A stretch of DNA of 41,656 bases from Burkholderiaceae bacterium (GTDB lineage: Bacteria; Pseudomonadota; Gammaproteobacteria; Burkholderiales; Burkholderiaceae_C): NCBI GenBank assembly GCA_030653255.1, contig JAURZS010000013.1, forward strand, positions 1 to 41,656, in the 5' to 3' direction. Shown one piece after another: positions 16,819-23,527 of the stretch (position 1 is its first letter; each line of letters starts with the position of its first letter). Position numbers and translations under genes: made by a program. Under the pieces are notes generated by a model, which did not search any database, was not told the origin of the DNA, and saw only the letters and a program-made list of their open reading frames with translations.

Positions 16819-16846
16819 TTGCTTTGGTCGATGGAAAGTGTAAAAT
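16819..16846 (+). promoter_or_regulatory. Candidate sigma-70 promoter of the PIN/RHH module
   Basis: TTGCTT (16819-16824) and TAAAAT (16841-16846) are separated by 16 bases, starting directly after the left direct repeat. A perfect palindrome TGCATATGCA (16854-16863) follows and could be the autoregulatory operator bound by the RHH antitoxin. Confidence 0.5.
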
Positions 16847-16886
16847 ATGGTTATGCATATGCAACCAACTTACTGGTGCAACCATT

Positions 16887-17309
16887 TTGCGTGTAATTCT
16901 TGACACTTCGGTACTTGCGGCCGCAGCCCGTTCCCGCAATGGCGCAAGTTTTCACTTGTTGTCCCAGCTACCGAGCAGCAAGTTTGAGATCGCGCTAACG
17001 GTCGCCCTTTATACAGAGTGGCAATCGGTGCTGACCAGACCGGAGCACTTGCCGCCTGGAGCCAATGCTGAAGCGGCAATCGGTTTTTTGCGTTACTTGG
17101 CTTCGATTGCGCATCTGCAAGACGTGCATTTCTTGTGGCGTCCGTTTTTGCGTGATCCTGATGACGACATGGTTTTGGAGTGTGCTGTGGCGTCCAGTAG
17201 CCAATACATCGTCACACACAATGTGAAAGACTTTAAGCGCGCACCGGAACTTAAGGTGAATGCCATCACACCGGCAGAATTTTTGACTTTGCTCAGGAGT
17301 AAATCATGA
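16887..17309 (+). CDS. PIN-domain toxin (putative VapC-like ribonuclease)
   Basis: Predicted Mg-dependent endoribonuclease of a type II toxin-antitoxin system. The domain begins MRVILDTSVLAAA with the first acidic residue Asp6. YTEWQSVLTR carries the middle Glu and RDPDDDMVLECA the later acidic cluster; the C-terminal VTHNVKDF segment is typical of the PIN_3 group. No in-frame ATG or GTG precedes the domain. TTG at 16887 places the start correctly (an adjacent ATT is the alternative), giving about 140 residues, and there is no strong ribosome site. The gene is less GC-rich than its neighbours. Its stop overlaps the antitoxin ATG (ATGA). Toxin before antitoxin is the less common order. Confidence 0.8.
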   Translation: MRVILDTSVLAAAARSRNGASFHLLSQLPSSKFEIALTVALYTEWQSVLTRPEHLPPGANAEAAIGFLRYLASIAHLQDVHFLWRPFLRDPDDDMVLECAVASSSQYIVTHNVKDFKRAPELKVNAITPAEFLTLLRSKS

Positions 17310-17560
17310 CCGCATTGACCGTACGACTGCCAAATTCTGTTCACCAAAAAGTGAAGGAATTGGCCCTGCGAGACGAAATTTCAGTGAATCAGTTCATCGC
17401 TGCTGCCGTGTCAGAGAAGATGGCTTCGGTGATGACTTTGGACTATCTCAAGCTGGAAGCCGCAAAGGGCAGCCGCAGCGACTTTGATCGGTTTATGAAT
17501 TTGGTTCCAAGCGCGCCTATCGCTGAGGGTGATGAGCTTCCGGCCTCAAGACGGGCCTGA
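17306..17560 (+). CDS. Ribbon-helix-helix antitoxin
   Basis: An 84-residue protein whose first 45 residues form a ribbon-helix-helix DNA-binding domain: beta strand MTALTVRLPNSVHQKVKEL, then ALRDEISVNQFIAAAVSEKM. The remaining tail would bind and neutralise the PIN toxin. It is translationally coupled to the toxin by a 4-base overlap. The last codons (SRRA and stop) lie in the right copy of the 16-bp direct repeat, so the end of the gene coincides with the edge of the inserted segment. Autoregulation through the palindrome at 16854-16863 is likely but inferred. Confidence 0.82.
   Translation: MTALTVRLPNSVHQKVKELALRDEISVNQFIAAAVSEKMASVMTLDYLKLEAAKGSRSDFDRFMNLVPSAPIAEGDELPASRRA
17544..17559 (+). 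repeat. Right 16-bp direct repeat flanking the toxin-antitoxin module
   Basis: Exact second copy of CCTCAAGACGGGCCTG (first at 16803-16818), 741 bases apart start to start. It overlaps the 3' end of the antitoxin gene and lies just upstream of the tRNA promoter. Confidence 0.75.
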
Positions 17561-17568
17561 AGTGCCGC

Positions 17569-17574
17569 TATAAT
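17569..17574 (+). promoter_or_regulatory. -10 element of the tRNA-Thr promoter
   Basis: A perfect TATAAT ends 10 bases before the tRNA. No good -35 is visible at 16-18 bases upstream, where the right direct repeat now lies; the insertion may have altered the original -35. Confidence 0.5.
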
Positions 17575-17584
17575 CGAACGCTTA

Positions 17585-17660
17585 GCCGGTGTAGCTCAGT
17601 CGGTAGAGCAGCTCATTCGTAATGAGAAGGTCGGGTGTTCGATTCATCTCTCCGGCACCA
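17585..17660 (+). tRNA. tRNA-Thr (anticodon CGT), with several stem mismatches
   Basis: The 76-base sequence folds as a tRNA with encoded CCA. The anticodon loop is TTCGTAA, giving CGT for the codon ACG. The D arm is normal. Defects: position 6-67 is T-T in the acceptor stem, 27-43 is G-A in the anticodon stem, and the T stem GGGTG/CATCT contains two G-T pairs. The conserved TTCGA of the T loop is kept. It may be a diverged but working copy or a decaying gene. A 7-base hairpin follows 8 bases downstream. Confidence 0.8.
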
Positions 17661-17668
17661 ATCAAATC

Positions 17669-17686
17669 AACGACTTACGAGTCGTT
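17669..17686 (+). terminator. Hairpin after tRNA-Thr
   Basis: AACGACT-TACG-AGTCGTT forms a perfect 7-base stem with a 4-base loop, 8 bases past the tRNA CCA. The following ATTGCC has no T-run, so it may act as a processing or weak termination signal. Confidence 0.5.
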
Positions 17687-17691
17687 ATTGC

Positions 17692-17742
17692 CTCAAGTAC
17701 CGTCATCTGTCACACCTAATCACGGTTGACGGTATTCTTGAG
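17692..17742. repeat. Imperfect inverted repeat downstream of the tRNA
   Basis: CTCAAGTACCGTCA (17692-17705) is inverted as TGACGGTATTCTTGAG (17727-17742), with a 2-base bulge and a 21-base loop. The rest of 17743-17856 shows nothing I recognise. Confidence 0.5.
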
Positions 17743-17856
17743 CAGCATTGGTTATCAGTGCCGCTCGTCTCTCGCGCCCGATTTTGCGCCGTTAACCCAA
17801 CCCCTGGCGGTTACGGTGGCAAATCAAATGACATCCATACGTGAGCACATCTCGCG

Positions 17857-18510
17857 CTACCGCAAGACGTGCGCAATGGCGTGATGCCGGCAGCTTGACT
17901 TCACGAAGTGTCCGAGGTCATGAACAAGGCGCTTCTCATTCGCACTATTGGACCAGCTGCTGACCGTTGCAGAGGGGAAAGCCAGTTCGGCCACGCCAGT
18001 CGCGATTTGCTCTGGCTGCCCCGGATTGGGCAAGCCGAAATTCTGGACGTAGTAAATGCTGTGCGGCAGGACTTCACGAACCAGTTCGGCATGAAGTGCC
18101 CAGCTTCTCATGATTGCCGATTCCGGAAGGTCCGGATGAAACTGCACGCGCCCGAAAGACATGATCCCCACTGCGGCCGTCACCCTCGGCTCGCCGAATA
18201 TCGTCTTGCCCGACACGGCAACGAACTCTGCCAGCCTGGCCCGGAATGTAGCGCGAGCGGCGAAATCCCTCGCCGCTGCTTCGTCTTCGAACAAGGCAGT
18301 GACAATCACTTCACAACGCCGAAAGGGACTCAAGAGCTCATAGGGGCGGGGCTGCACCACCTCTGGACGCTCAATCACCAGGTTCATGGTGAGGCTGCGC
18401 ATTTGCGGGAACTCACGAAGAAGACGAGGGCCTTCGACCGCAAGGCAGTGGTGCTGGAATTCGTCACGGTTGGCGGACTCGTCCGCATGGAGGAAGACGA
18501 AGATCTTCAT
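17857..18510 (-). CDS. Probable EthD-like dimeric alpha/beta-barrel protein, substrate unknown
   Basis: A 217-residue protein when started at ATG 18510, where the conserved-looking sequence begins (MKIFVFLHADESANRDEF). A longer frame opening at 18606 adds residues without protein-like character. The first half resembles an EthD/ABM-type ferredoxin-like domain: HCLAVEGPRLLREFPQMRSL, then CEVIVTALFEDEAAARDF. The second half, including HAELVREVLPHSIYYVQNFG, could be a second related domain. The start has only a weak ribosome site. It stands alone, with its 3' end towards the tRNA region. The family call is tentative; it could be an unrelated hypothetical protein. Confidence 0.55.
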   Translation of the reverse strand: MKIFVFLHADESANRDEFQHHCLAVEGPRLLREFPQMRSLTMNLVIERPEVVQPRPYELLSPFRRCEVIVTALFEDEAAARDFAARATFRARLAEFVAVSGKTIFGEPRVTAAVGIMSFGRVQFHPDLPESAIMRSWALHAELVREVLPHSIYYVQNFGLPNPGQPEQIATGVAELAFPSATVSSWSNSANEKRLVHDLGHFVKSSCRHHAIAHVLR

Positions 18511-18707
18511 GTGCTTGCTCGAGAATAAAAAAGTTGTCGACTTGGGTGCTGATGTTCGAGCCCCCGCTCCAGTATGCGTGAAAAAAGGCCGTTCATCACC
18601 AGCCACCGCAATGATCCAAGTCCGTCTGCCACCGCACGGACAAACGCGCGTGCGCAGACGTAAGGTCTCCCATCAGCACACGGCGCGAGTCTCGTACTCG
18701 CTCCATC

Positions 18708-18725
18708 GTGACGCTCCATCGTCAC
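18708..18725 (+). repeat. Dyad and tandem 13-base repeat upstream of the alpha/beta hydrolase gene
   Basis: GTGACG-CTCCAT-CGTCAC is a perfect dyad ending 17 bases before the ATG. It is also part of two tandem 13-base units (18700-18712 and 18713-18725, 12 of 13 identical). It could be an operator or a leader hairpin. Confidence 0.4.
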
Positions 18726-18742
18726 TTACCCAGGAGAGCCCC

Positions 18743-19612
18743 ATGAACACATCCCTGACCTCGCCGCCCAGCAACGCACCAGCCGACAGCGTGCGGCTGC
18801 ACATTGAAGACACCGGCGGCAGCGGCCGGCCGTTGGTGCTGATCCATGGGTGGCCGCTGTCGGCCCAGGCCTGGGAGCCGCAGGTGTCTGCGCTTCAAGC
18901 CGCCGGCTATCGCGTGGTGGCCTATGACCGAAGGGGCTTCGGCCGCTCCGACAAGCCGGAGTCGGGTTACAGCTACGACACGCTGGCCGACGACCTGCAG
19001 CGCGTCTTGGACCAGTGCGGATTGCAGGACGTGACGCTCGTGGGCTTCTCGATGGGTGGGGGCGAAGTGGCGCGCTACGTCGGCCGGTGCGGTGAATCCC
19101 GCCTGAGCGGCGTGGTGTTTGCGGCAGCCGTGCCGCCATGCCTGATGAAGAGCGCCGACAACCCCGACGGGCCACTCACGCCTGAGCGGGCGCAACAGAA
19201 AAGGAAGGCGTTTGAGCAGGACCGCAATGCGTACTTCGACCAGTTCACCAAAGATTTCTTTTCGGCCAACGGTGTGCTGCAGGTCTCCGAGTCGCAGCGC
19301 CAGGACGCGATAGCGCTGTGTCAACAATCAGCGCAGCATGCGGCCCTGGCTTGCATGGACTCGTTTGCCACGACAGACTTCCGCGGTGACCTGAAGAAGG
19401 TGACCGTGCCCGCGCTGGTGATCCACGGCGACGCAGACGCGATCGTGCCCATCGACGGCTCGGGCCTGCGCACCCACCGCGCGGTACCGCACAGCACGTT
19501 GGTGAGGGTGAGCGGCGCGCCGCACGGGCTGAATGTGTCGCACGCGCTGGCGTTCAATGATGCGCTGCTGTCGTTCCTGCGCGCGAGTTCAACGTCGCAG
19601 CGATCAAAATGA
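18743..19612 (+). CDS. Alpha/beta hydrolase, non-haem chloroperoxidase/arylesterase type
   Basis: A 289-residue serine hydrolase. The catalytic triad is visible: Ser in the nucleophile elbow GFSMGGGE, Asp in IHGDADAIVP and His in GAPHGLN near the C-terminus. The oxyanion segment is HGWPLSAQAWEPQ. FFSANGVLQVSE and AYDRRGFGRSDKP place it with the cofactor-free chloroperoxidase/esterase group. Those enzymes mainly hydrolyse esters or make peracids; the natural substrate is unknown. I start it at ATG 18743 because CAGGAGAG lies upstream. A dyad directly ahead may regulate it. It converges with the LysR gene, 7 bases apart. Confidence 0.9.
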   Translation: MNTSLTSPPSNAPADSVRLHIEDTGGSGRPLVLIHGWPLSAQAWEPQVSALQAAGYRVVAYDRRGFGRSDKPESGYSYDTLADDLQRVLDQCGLQDVTLVGFSMGGGEVARYVGRCGESRLSGVVFAAAVPPCLMKSADNPDGPLTPERAQQKRKAFEQDRNAYFDQFTKDFFSANGVLQVSESQRQDAIALCQQSAQHAALACMDSFATTDFRGDLKKVTVPALVIHGDADAIVPIDGSGLRTHRAVPHSTLVRVSGAPHGLNVSHALAFNDALLSFLRASSTSQRSK

Positions 19613-19619
19613 ATGCCAA

Positions 19620-20528
19620 TCAGGCACGCCACCTGGCCTTGCCCAGCGCCTTGGCAAGAAATTCAATCAACAGGCGCACCTTGGCGGATACGTACTGCCG
19701 GCTCGGATATACCGCGTAAATGCCGAACTCGGCCGCACGATACTGCGGCATGAATTCCACCAGCGCGCCGCTGCGCAGGTCTTCTTCAACCAGGAACGAC
19801 GGCTGCAGGATGATTCCCTGGCCCCTCAATGCGGCGGCCCTGCATGTGTCGCCGCTGTTGGTGCGCATGACGGGACGCACCAGGACGTTCACTTTTCCTC
19901 CCGGCCCGTTCAGTTCCCAGTGGTCACCCGTGGCAAGCAGGCTGTAGGCAATTACGGTGTGCTCAACAAGGTCGGCGGGCATTTTGGGGCGGCCGTGCTT
20001 TTCAAGATATGCAGGTGATGCGCACAGGACCATGCGTGTGGACGCAAGCTTTCTGCTGACCAGCGTTGAGCTGAGCAGGCTGCCAATGCGCACGGCCAGG
20101 TCATAGCCGTCGTCCACGAGGTCGACCACGCGGTCGGAAAGTGTCACGTCCAGCGTAACCCGGGGATTGGCGGCCATGAAGTCGCACCACAGCGGCGCCA
20201 GATGCAGGATGCCGAAGGTCACCGGCACATTGACCTTGACCAGCCCGCTGGCCTGCGCTGAACTGGCCGTGATTTCGGATTCCGCATCCTCCAGTTCACC
20301 GAGCAGCGCTTTGCACCGCCCATGAAAGGCACGCCCTTCTTCGGTGAGCGAAAGCTTGCGAGTGGTCCGGTGCAACAGGCGCACGCCCAGCCGCGCCTCC
20401 AGCTCCGCCACATAGCGGGACACGGCGGCCTTGGATATGCCGAGTGATTCTGCCGCTCGCACAAAGCTGCCGGCGTCCACCACTGCGGCAAAGGTTTGCA
20501 TTTCCAGAAACTTGTCCATTTGTCTCAT
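19620..20528 (-). CDS. LysR-type transcriptional regulator
   Basis: A 302-residue LTTR. The N-terminal winged helix-turn-helix reads FAAVVDAGSFVRAAESLGIS, then KAAVSRYVAELEARLGVRLL and the usual HRTTRKLSLTEEG. The remainder is a periplasmic-binding-protein-like effector domain typical of the CrgA/AaeR-like subgroup (DLAVRIGSLLSSTLVSRKL). ATG at 20528 or 20519 could start it. It is divergent from the NADP-binding reductase gene, separated by 129 unusually AT-rich bases that should hold both promoters and the LTTR site. It is likely to regulate that reductase and the dioxygenase after it. Confidence 0.92.
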   Translation of the reverse strand: MRQMDKFLEMQTFAAVVDAGSFVRAAESLGISKAAVSRYVAELEARLGVRLLHRTTRKLSLTEEGRAFHGRCKALLGELEDAESEITASSAQASGLVKVNVPVTFGILHLAPLWCDFMAANPRVTLDVTLSDRVVDLVDDGYDLAVRIGSLLSSTLVSRKLASTRMVLCASPAYLEKHGRPKMPADLVEHTVIAYSLLATGDHWELNGPGGKVNVLVRPVMRTNSGDTCRAAALRGQGIILQPSFLVEEDLRSGALVEFMPQYRAAEFGIYAVYPSRQYVSAKVRLLIEFLAKALGKARWRA

Positions 20529-20657
20529 ATATTGGGACTATTAATTGCATTGGACCATATTTATCTCTTTTTGAGAAACAAATACAGTTCCATCCATGCC
20601 TTGAACGCAAGCAGCGAAATGCAGACAAGGCCCCCTCAATCCCCGAAAGGAAATCGC

Positions 20658-21290
20658 ATGAAAGTTCTTGTTATTGGTACCGGCAACATGGGCTCGGGCT
20701 TTGTCAAACAACTCTCCGCCGCCGGTCACACAGTGAGCGTGACCGCCCGCGACGCCGTCAAAGCGGCATCCGTGGCCTCCCAATACGCCAACGCAAAGGT
20801 CGTACCCGCTGCAGGTGCTGCCGAGGGTCAGGACGTGGTGATTCTGGCCACGGGGTACGGCGACGCCGTGTCAGCGTTGCAATCCGTTGGCAAGCTGCAA
20901 GGCAAGGTGGTGGTGGACATCAGCAACCCGCTGACCGCCGACTACATGGGGCTGACGCTGGGCCACAGCACTTCGGCCTCGGAGGAAATTGCCAAGGCCG
21001 TTCCTGGCGCACACGTGGTCAAGGCCTTCAACACCGTGCTCGCACAGGTACTGGGTCAAGGCGCTGTGCTGACTGATGGCAGCAAGGTCAACGTGTTCGT
21101 TGCCGGTGACGACGAAGCCGCCAAGGCGACCGTGAAAGCACTGGCCGAGAGTCTGGGCTTTGTCGCTGTCGATGCCGGTGGTCCGAAGAACGCACGCTAT
21201 CTGGAGCCGGTCGCCGGCCTGAACATCTACTTTGCCTACGGTGCAGGACGCGGCACCGACATCGCTCCGGCATGGCAGGGATTAAAGTGA
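20658..21290 (+). CDS. NADPH-dependent F420-reductase-like (NAD(P)-binding) oxidoreductase
   Basis: A 210-residue protein with an N-terminal Rossmann motif KVLVIGTGNMGSGFVKQL and the FNO-like core VVVDISNPLT and HVVKAFNTVLA. The domain architecture matches F420H2:NADP oxidoreductase relatives, but beta-proteobacteria generally lack F420, so it probably uses NAD(P)H with another partner. It starts at ATG 20658 with AAAGGA upstream. It leads a two-gene unit with the DODA-type dioxygenase 30 bases downstream and is divergent from the LysR gene. Confidence 0.82.
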   Translation: MKVLVIGTGNMGSGFVKQLSAAGHTVSVTARDAVKAASVASQYANAKVVPAAGAAEGQDVVILATGYGDAVSALQSVGKLQGKVVVDISNPLTADYMGLTLGHSTSASEEIAKAVPGAHVVKAFNTVLAQVLGQGAVLTDGSKVNVFVAGDDEAAKATVKALAESLGFVAVDAGGPKNARYLEPVAGLNIYFAYGAGRGTDIAPAWQGLK

Positions 21291-21320
21291 GCTCTGTTCC
21301 AATCTGAAAAAGGCAAGAAC

Positions 21321-22145
21321 ATGTCAAACACCATGGCCAAGACACCCGAGAGAATGCCGACCTGGTTCATCCCGCACGGCGGGGGTCCCTGCTTTTTCAT
21401 GGATTGGAATCCGCCCGACGAATGGACCCGCATGGCGGATTTTCTGAAAGGCCTGGCCTCGACCTTGCCGCGCACACCCAAGGCGATTGTCATGGTGTCG
21501 GCGCACTGGCTGGCGCCGCACCTGGCCGTGACGAGCGGTGCGCAGCCGGAGTTGATTTACGACTACTACGGCTTCCCTCCCCACACCTATGAGTTGAAAT
21601 ACCCGGCCCCCGGTGCACCGGCGCTGGCAGACCAGATCGTGAAGATGCTCACCACTGCAGGCATCGCCAGCGCCGCCGATGCACAGCGTGGCTTTGACCA
21701 TGGCATGTTCATTCCGCTCAAGCTGATTTTTCCGCAGGCCGACATACCGGTGGTGCAACTCTCGCTGCACAACTCGCTGGACCCTGCGCAGCATCTGGAG
21801 GTGGGCCGCGCGCTGGAAGCGTTGCGCGATCAGGATGTGCTGATCATCGGCAGCGGCATGAGTTTTCACAACATGCGCGCTTATGGCAACCCGCAATTCG
21901 GCCCGGTGTCCGATGCCTTTGACGATTGGCTGACCCAGGCCGTCGAGTCCAGTCCCGAAGAGCGTGCCCGCCTGCTGACAAACTGGGAGCAGGCCCCTGG
22001 CGCGAGGCAATGCCATCCGGCGCAGGCTGAAGAGCACTTGATACCGTTGATGACTGCTGCGGGTGCTGCCAGCAGGGGAGTGGGTCGCAAGGTGTTTACT
22101 GACCGGGTAATGGAAACAACGATTTCGGCTTTCACCTTCGTTTGA
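21321..22145 (+). CDS. LigB/DODA-type extradiol dioxygenase (4,5-DOPA dioxygenase-like)
   Basis: A 274-residue non-haem metal enzyme of the class III extradiol family, expected to open a catechol-type ring. Metal and active-site histidines lie in FIPHGGGPCFF (His19), VSAHWLAPH (His62), GMSFHNMRAYG (near residue 182) and QCHPAQAEEHL. LIYDYYGFPPHTYELKYPAPG is characteristic of the DODA/YgiD group. Many YgiD-like proteins have no known physiological substrate. It follows the reductase gene by 30 bases under probable LysR control. The region B operon contains an MhpD-type hydratase but no ring-cleavage gene; a functional connection is possible but speculative. Confidence 0.9.
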   Translation: MSNTMAKTPERMPTWFIPHGGGPCFFMDWNPPDEWTRMADFLKGLASTLPRTPKAIVMVSAHWLAPHLAVTSGAQPELIYDYYGFPPHTYELKYPAPGAPALADQIVKMLTTAGIASAADAQRGFDHGMFIPLKLIFPQADIPVVQLSLHNSLDPAQHLEVGRALEALRDQDVLIIGSGMSFHNMRAYGNPQFGPVSDAFDDWLTQAVESSPEERARLLTNWEQAPGARQCHPAQAEEHLIPLMTAAGAASRGVGRKVFTDRVMETTISAFTFV

Positions 22146-22203
22146 CGCCAGGTGACGGATCAGCGATTCCCTCTGGATTCAATGCTCGAAGCTAAACTGC
22201 CGC

Positions 22204-22653
22204 ATGAGCTTTCCTCGCCTGCCCATCGACGACGAGCTGGAAATCCGCTCTCTCATCGCCCGCTACGGGCCATTCGCCGACGCTGGCGATCCGCGCTTCA
22301 TGGACCTGTTCACGGAAGACGCCACCTGGACCCGCGCCAATTCGCCGCCGGCCGCGCTCGGCGGCTCCGGCCTGCCCGTGGAGACGCTCAAGGGCCGTGA
22401 CAAGCTGGGCGCGATGATGACGGAAGTCATGCGGAAGAAGTTCCGCATGCGCGTGCACCACCAGATGACGGATTTTTATGTCGAGCCAGGCGCCGATGGC
22501 GACGAGGCCGTGGGCTACGCGCGTGCGCTGATCACCGACTGGCGCGACGGCCCCGGCAAGATTGCGATGTTCGGCGATTACACGCTGCGCTTCCGCCGCA
22601 CGTCCACCGGCTGGCGCATCTGCGATGCGGTGGTGCGCGTACTGCCGGATTAG
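22204..22653 (+). CDS. SnoaL-like (NTF2-fold) protein
   Basis: A 149-residue protein with the cone-shaped NTF2/ketosteroid-isomerase fold: EIRSLIARYGPFADAGDP, then FMDLFTEDATWTR and a C-terminal FRRTSTGWRICDAVV strand. Such proteins act as isomerases, dehydratases, hydroxylases or binding partners, so the function is open. Its 3' end overlaps the convergent antitoxin gene by 4 bases. That same 3' end (from 22594) is duplicated 799 bases downstream. Confidence 0.83.
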   Translation: MSFPRLPIDDELEIRSLIARYGPFADAGDPRFMDLFTEDATWTRANSPPAALGGSGLPVETLKGRDKLGAMMTEVMRKKFRMRVHHQMTDFYVEPGADGDEAVGYARALITDWRDGPGKIAMFGDYTLRFRRTSTGWRICDAVVRVLPD

Positions 22654-22773
22654 TGGGCTGGCTCGGGGGTCACGCTAAGACGCAGGCCCACGGCGTGCAG
22701 GACCTTGTGCAAGGTCGTGATGGTTGGATTGCCATTTTCGCTGAGCGCGCGAAACAGGGTCTTGTTTCCCATG
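22594..22773. repeat. Copy 1 of a partial segmental duplication (intact copy)
   Basis: Covers the last 60 bases of the SnoaL-like gene and the 3' half of the convergent antitoxin gene. It matches copy 2 at a constant offset of 799 bases as far as 22716 (7 differences in 123 bases, all transitions, none in the first 57). Copy 2 then lacks 45 bases lying between two GGTC words here (22713-22716 and 22758-22761). Confidence 0.85.
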
Positions 22774-22952
22774 TCTGCGCGTCGCGCAACTTCCGCCATG
22801 CCGTGGGCTTGGGCGACATGCCGCAACGCAATCAACAGAGCAGCAGGGTCATCCAGGGAAAGCACGGCTTCGATGTATGCAGCGGCCTCGGCTGGATCCT
22901 TGAGCGCCTCGCTCAAGCTGGCGTCATAACTGATATCACGCGATGCGATCAT
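22650..22952 (-). CDS. HigA-like addiction-module antidote with helix-turn-helix
   Basis: A 100-residue DNA-binding antitoxin of the group paired with phage-derived Gp49-like/HigB toxins (COG3636-type). The N-terminal DASLSEALKDPAEAAAYIEA segment contacts the toxin in this family. The helix-turn-helix is AEVARRADMGNKTLFRALSE, followed by NPTITTLHKVLHAVGLRL. It overlaps the toxin stop by 4 bases (ATGA), so it is translationally coupled. Its 3' end overlaps the convergent SnoaL-like gene. A truncated second copy lies upstream at 23449-23527. Confidence 0.87.
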   Translation of the reverse strand: MIASRDISYDASLSEALKDPAEAAAYIEAVLSLDDPAALLIALRHVAQAHGMAEVARRADMGNKTLFRALSENGNPTITTLHKVLHAVGLRLSVTPEPAH

Positions 22953-23275
22953 GATTTGTCTCGTTTCTTCCAGTCAGCCAAGTATTCGATCGCCTTGGCA
23001 ATGGCAAGCCTCTGATCGCCCTTGTCACTGCCGCATAGCAACACCACCAGAGCCCCGCCTTGTCGGCTCAAATAAACACGATATCCCGGCCCGCAATCAA
23101 TGCGCAACTCCTGCACGCCCTCGCGCAACGATTTGCAGTCCCCCAGGTTTCCGGACTGGACCCTCGCCAGCCGCGCGCGTATGTGCGCACGTGCTTGCAC
23201 ATCTTTCAGGCGTGCCAGCCAGAAATTGAATGGCGCTCGGCCGGCCGCGTCAACGTAAATTCGAATTTCCAGAAT
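22949..23275 (-). CDS. HigB/RelE-like (Gp49-family) toxin without an ordinary start codon
   Basis: A RelE-superfamily mRNA interferase expected to cleave ribosome-bound mRNA. Full-length family sequence begins near 23275: LEIRIYVDAAGRAPFNFWL, followed by ARLKDVQARAHIRARLARVQ, REGVQELRIDCGPGYRVY and KAIEYLADWKKR. No ATG, GTG or TTG precedes the domain; the codons there are ATT (23275) and CTG (23272), with AGGAT upstream. In relatives the site is ATG, so ATT may be a mutated start with little or no translation. The first GTG (23200) would remove about 25 conserved residues. Toxin precedes antitoxin, the usual order for this family. The toxin may be silenced while the antitoxin remains. Confidence 0.75.
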   Translation of the reverse strand: MLEIRIYVDAAGRAPFNFWLARLKDVQARAHIRARLARVQSGNLGDCKSLREGVQELRIDCGPGYRVYLSRQGGALVVLLCGSDKGDQRLAIAKAIEYLADWKKRDKS

Positions 23276-23392
23276 GGTATCCTAAAAAGCACCTCCCTGT
23301 CATCGTATCGATCATTCGCACGAAGAAGCGGAGGGCAGCACGACGATACCCACGGAAAGTGGAATTGCGCGCCCCGTACGGCACGCGGCTTG

Positions 23393-23527
23393 CGCCGCAC
23401 GTCCACCGGCTGGCGCATCTGCGATGCGGTGGTGCGCGTACTGCCGGATTAGCGGGCTGGCTCGGGGGTCACGCTGAGGCGCGGACCCACGGCATGCAGG
23501 ACTTTGTGCAAGGTCTTGTCTCCCATG
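23393..23527. repeat. Copy 2 of the partial segmental duplication (45-bp deleted copy)
   Basis: Repeats the end of the SnoaL-like gene (RRTSTGWRICDAVVRVLPD and stop at 23452) and, on the other strand, the antitoxin's 3' end. Relative to copy 1 a 45-base block is missing exactly between two GGTC words, consistent with slippage or recombination between them. Neighbouring bases 23276-23392 hold the toxin leader and presumed promoter; nothing else was recognised there. Confidence 0.85.

Noticed and set aside
17635-17844. 69-codon frame running out of the tRNA
   Set aside because: Starts inside the tRNA and shows no recognisable protein; the DNA holds inverted repeats instead.
17585-17856. tRNA-linked integrative element
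   Set aside because: I looked for a second copy of the tRNA 3' end and for an integrase gene; neither is in the window.
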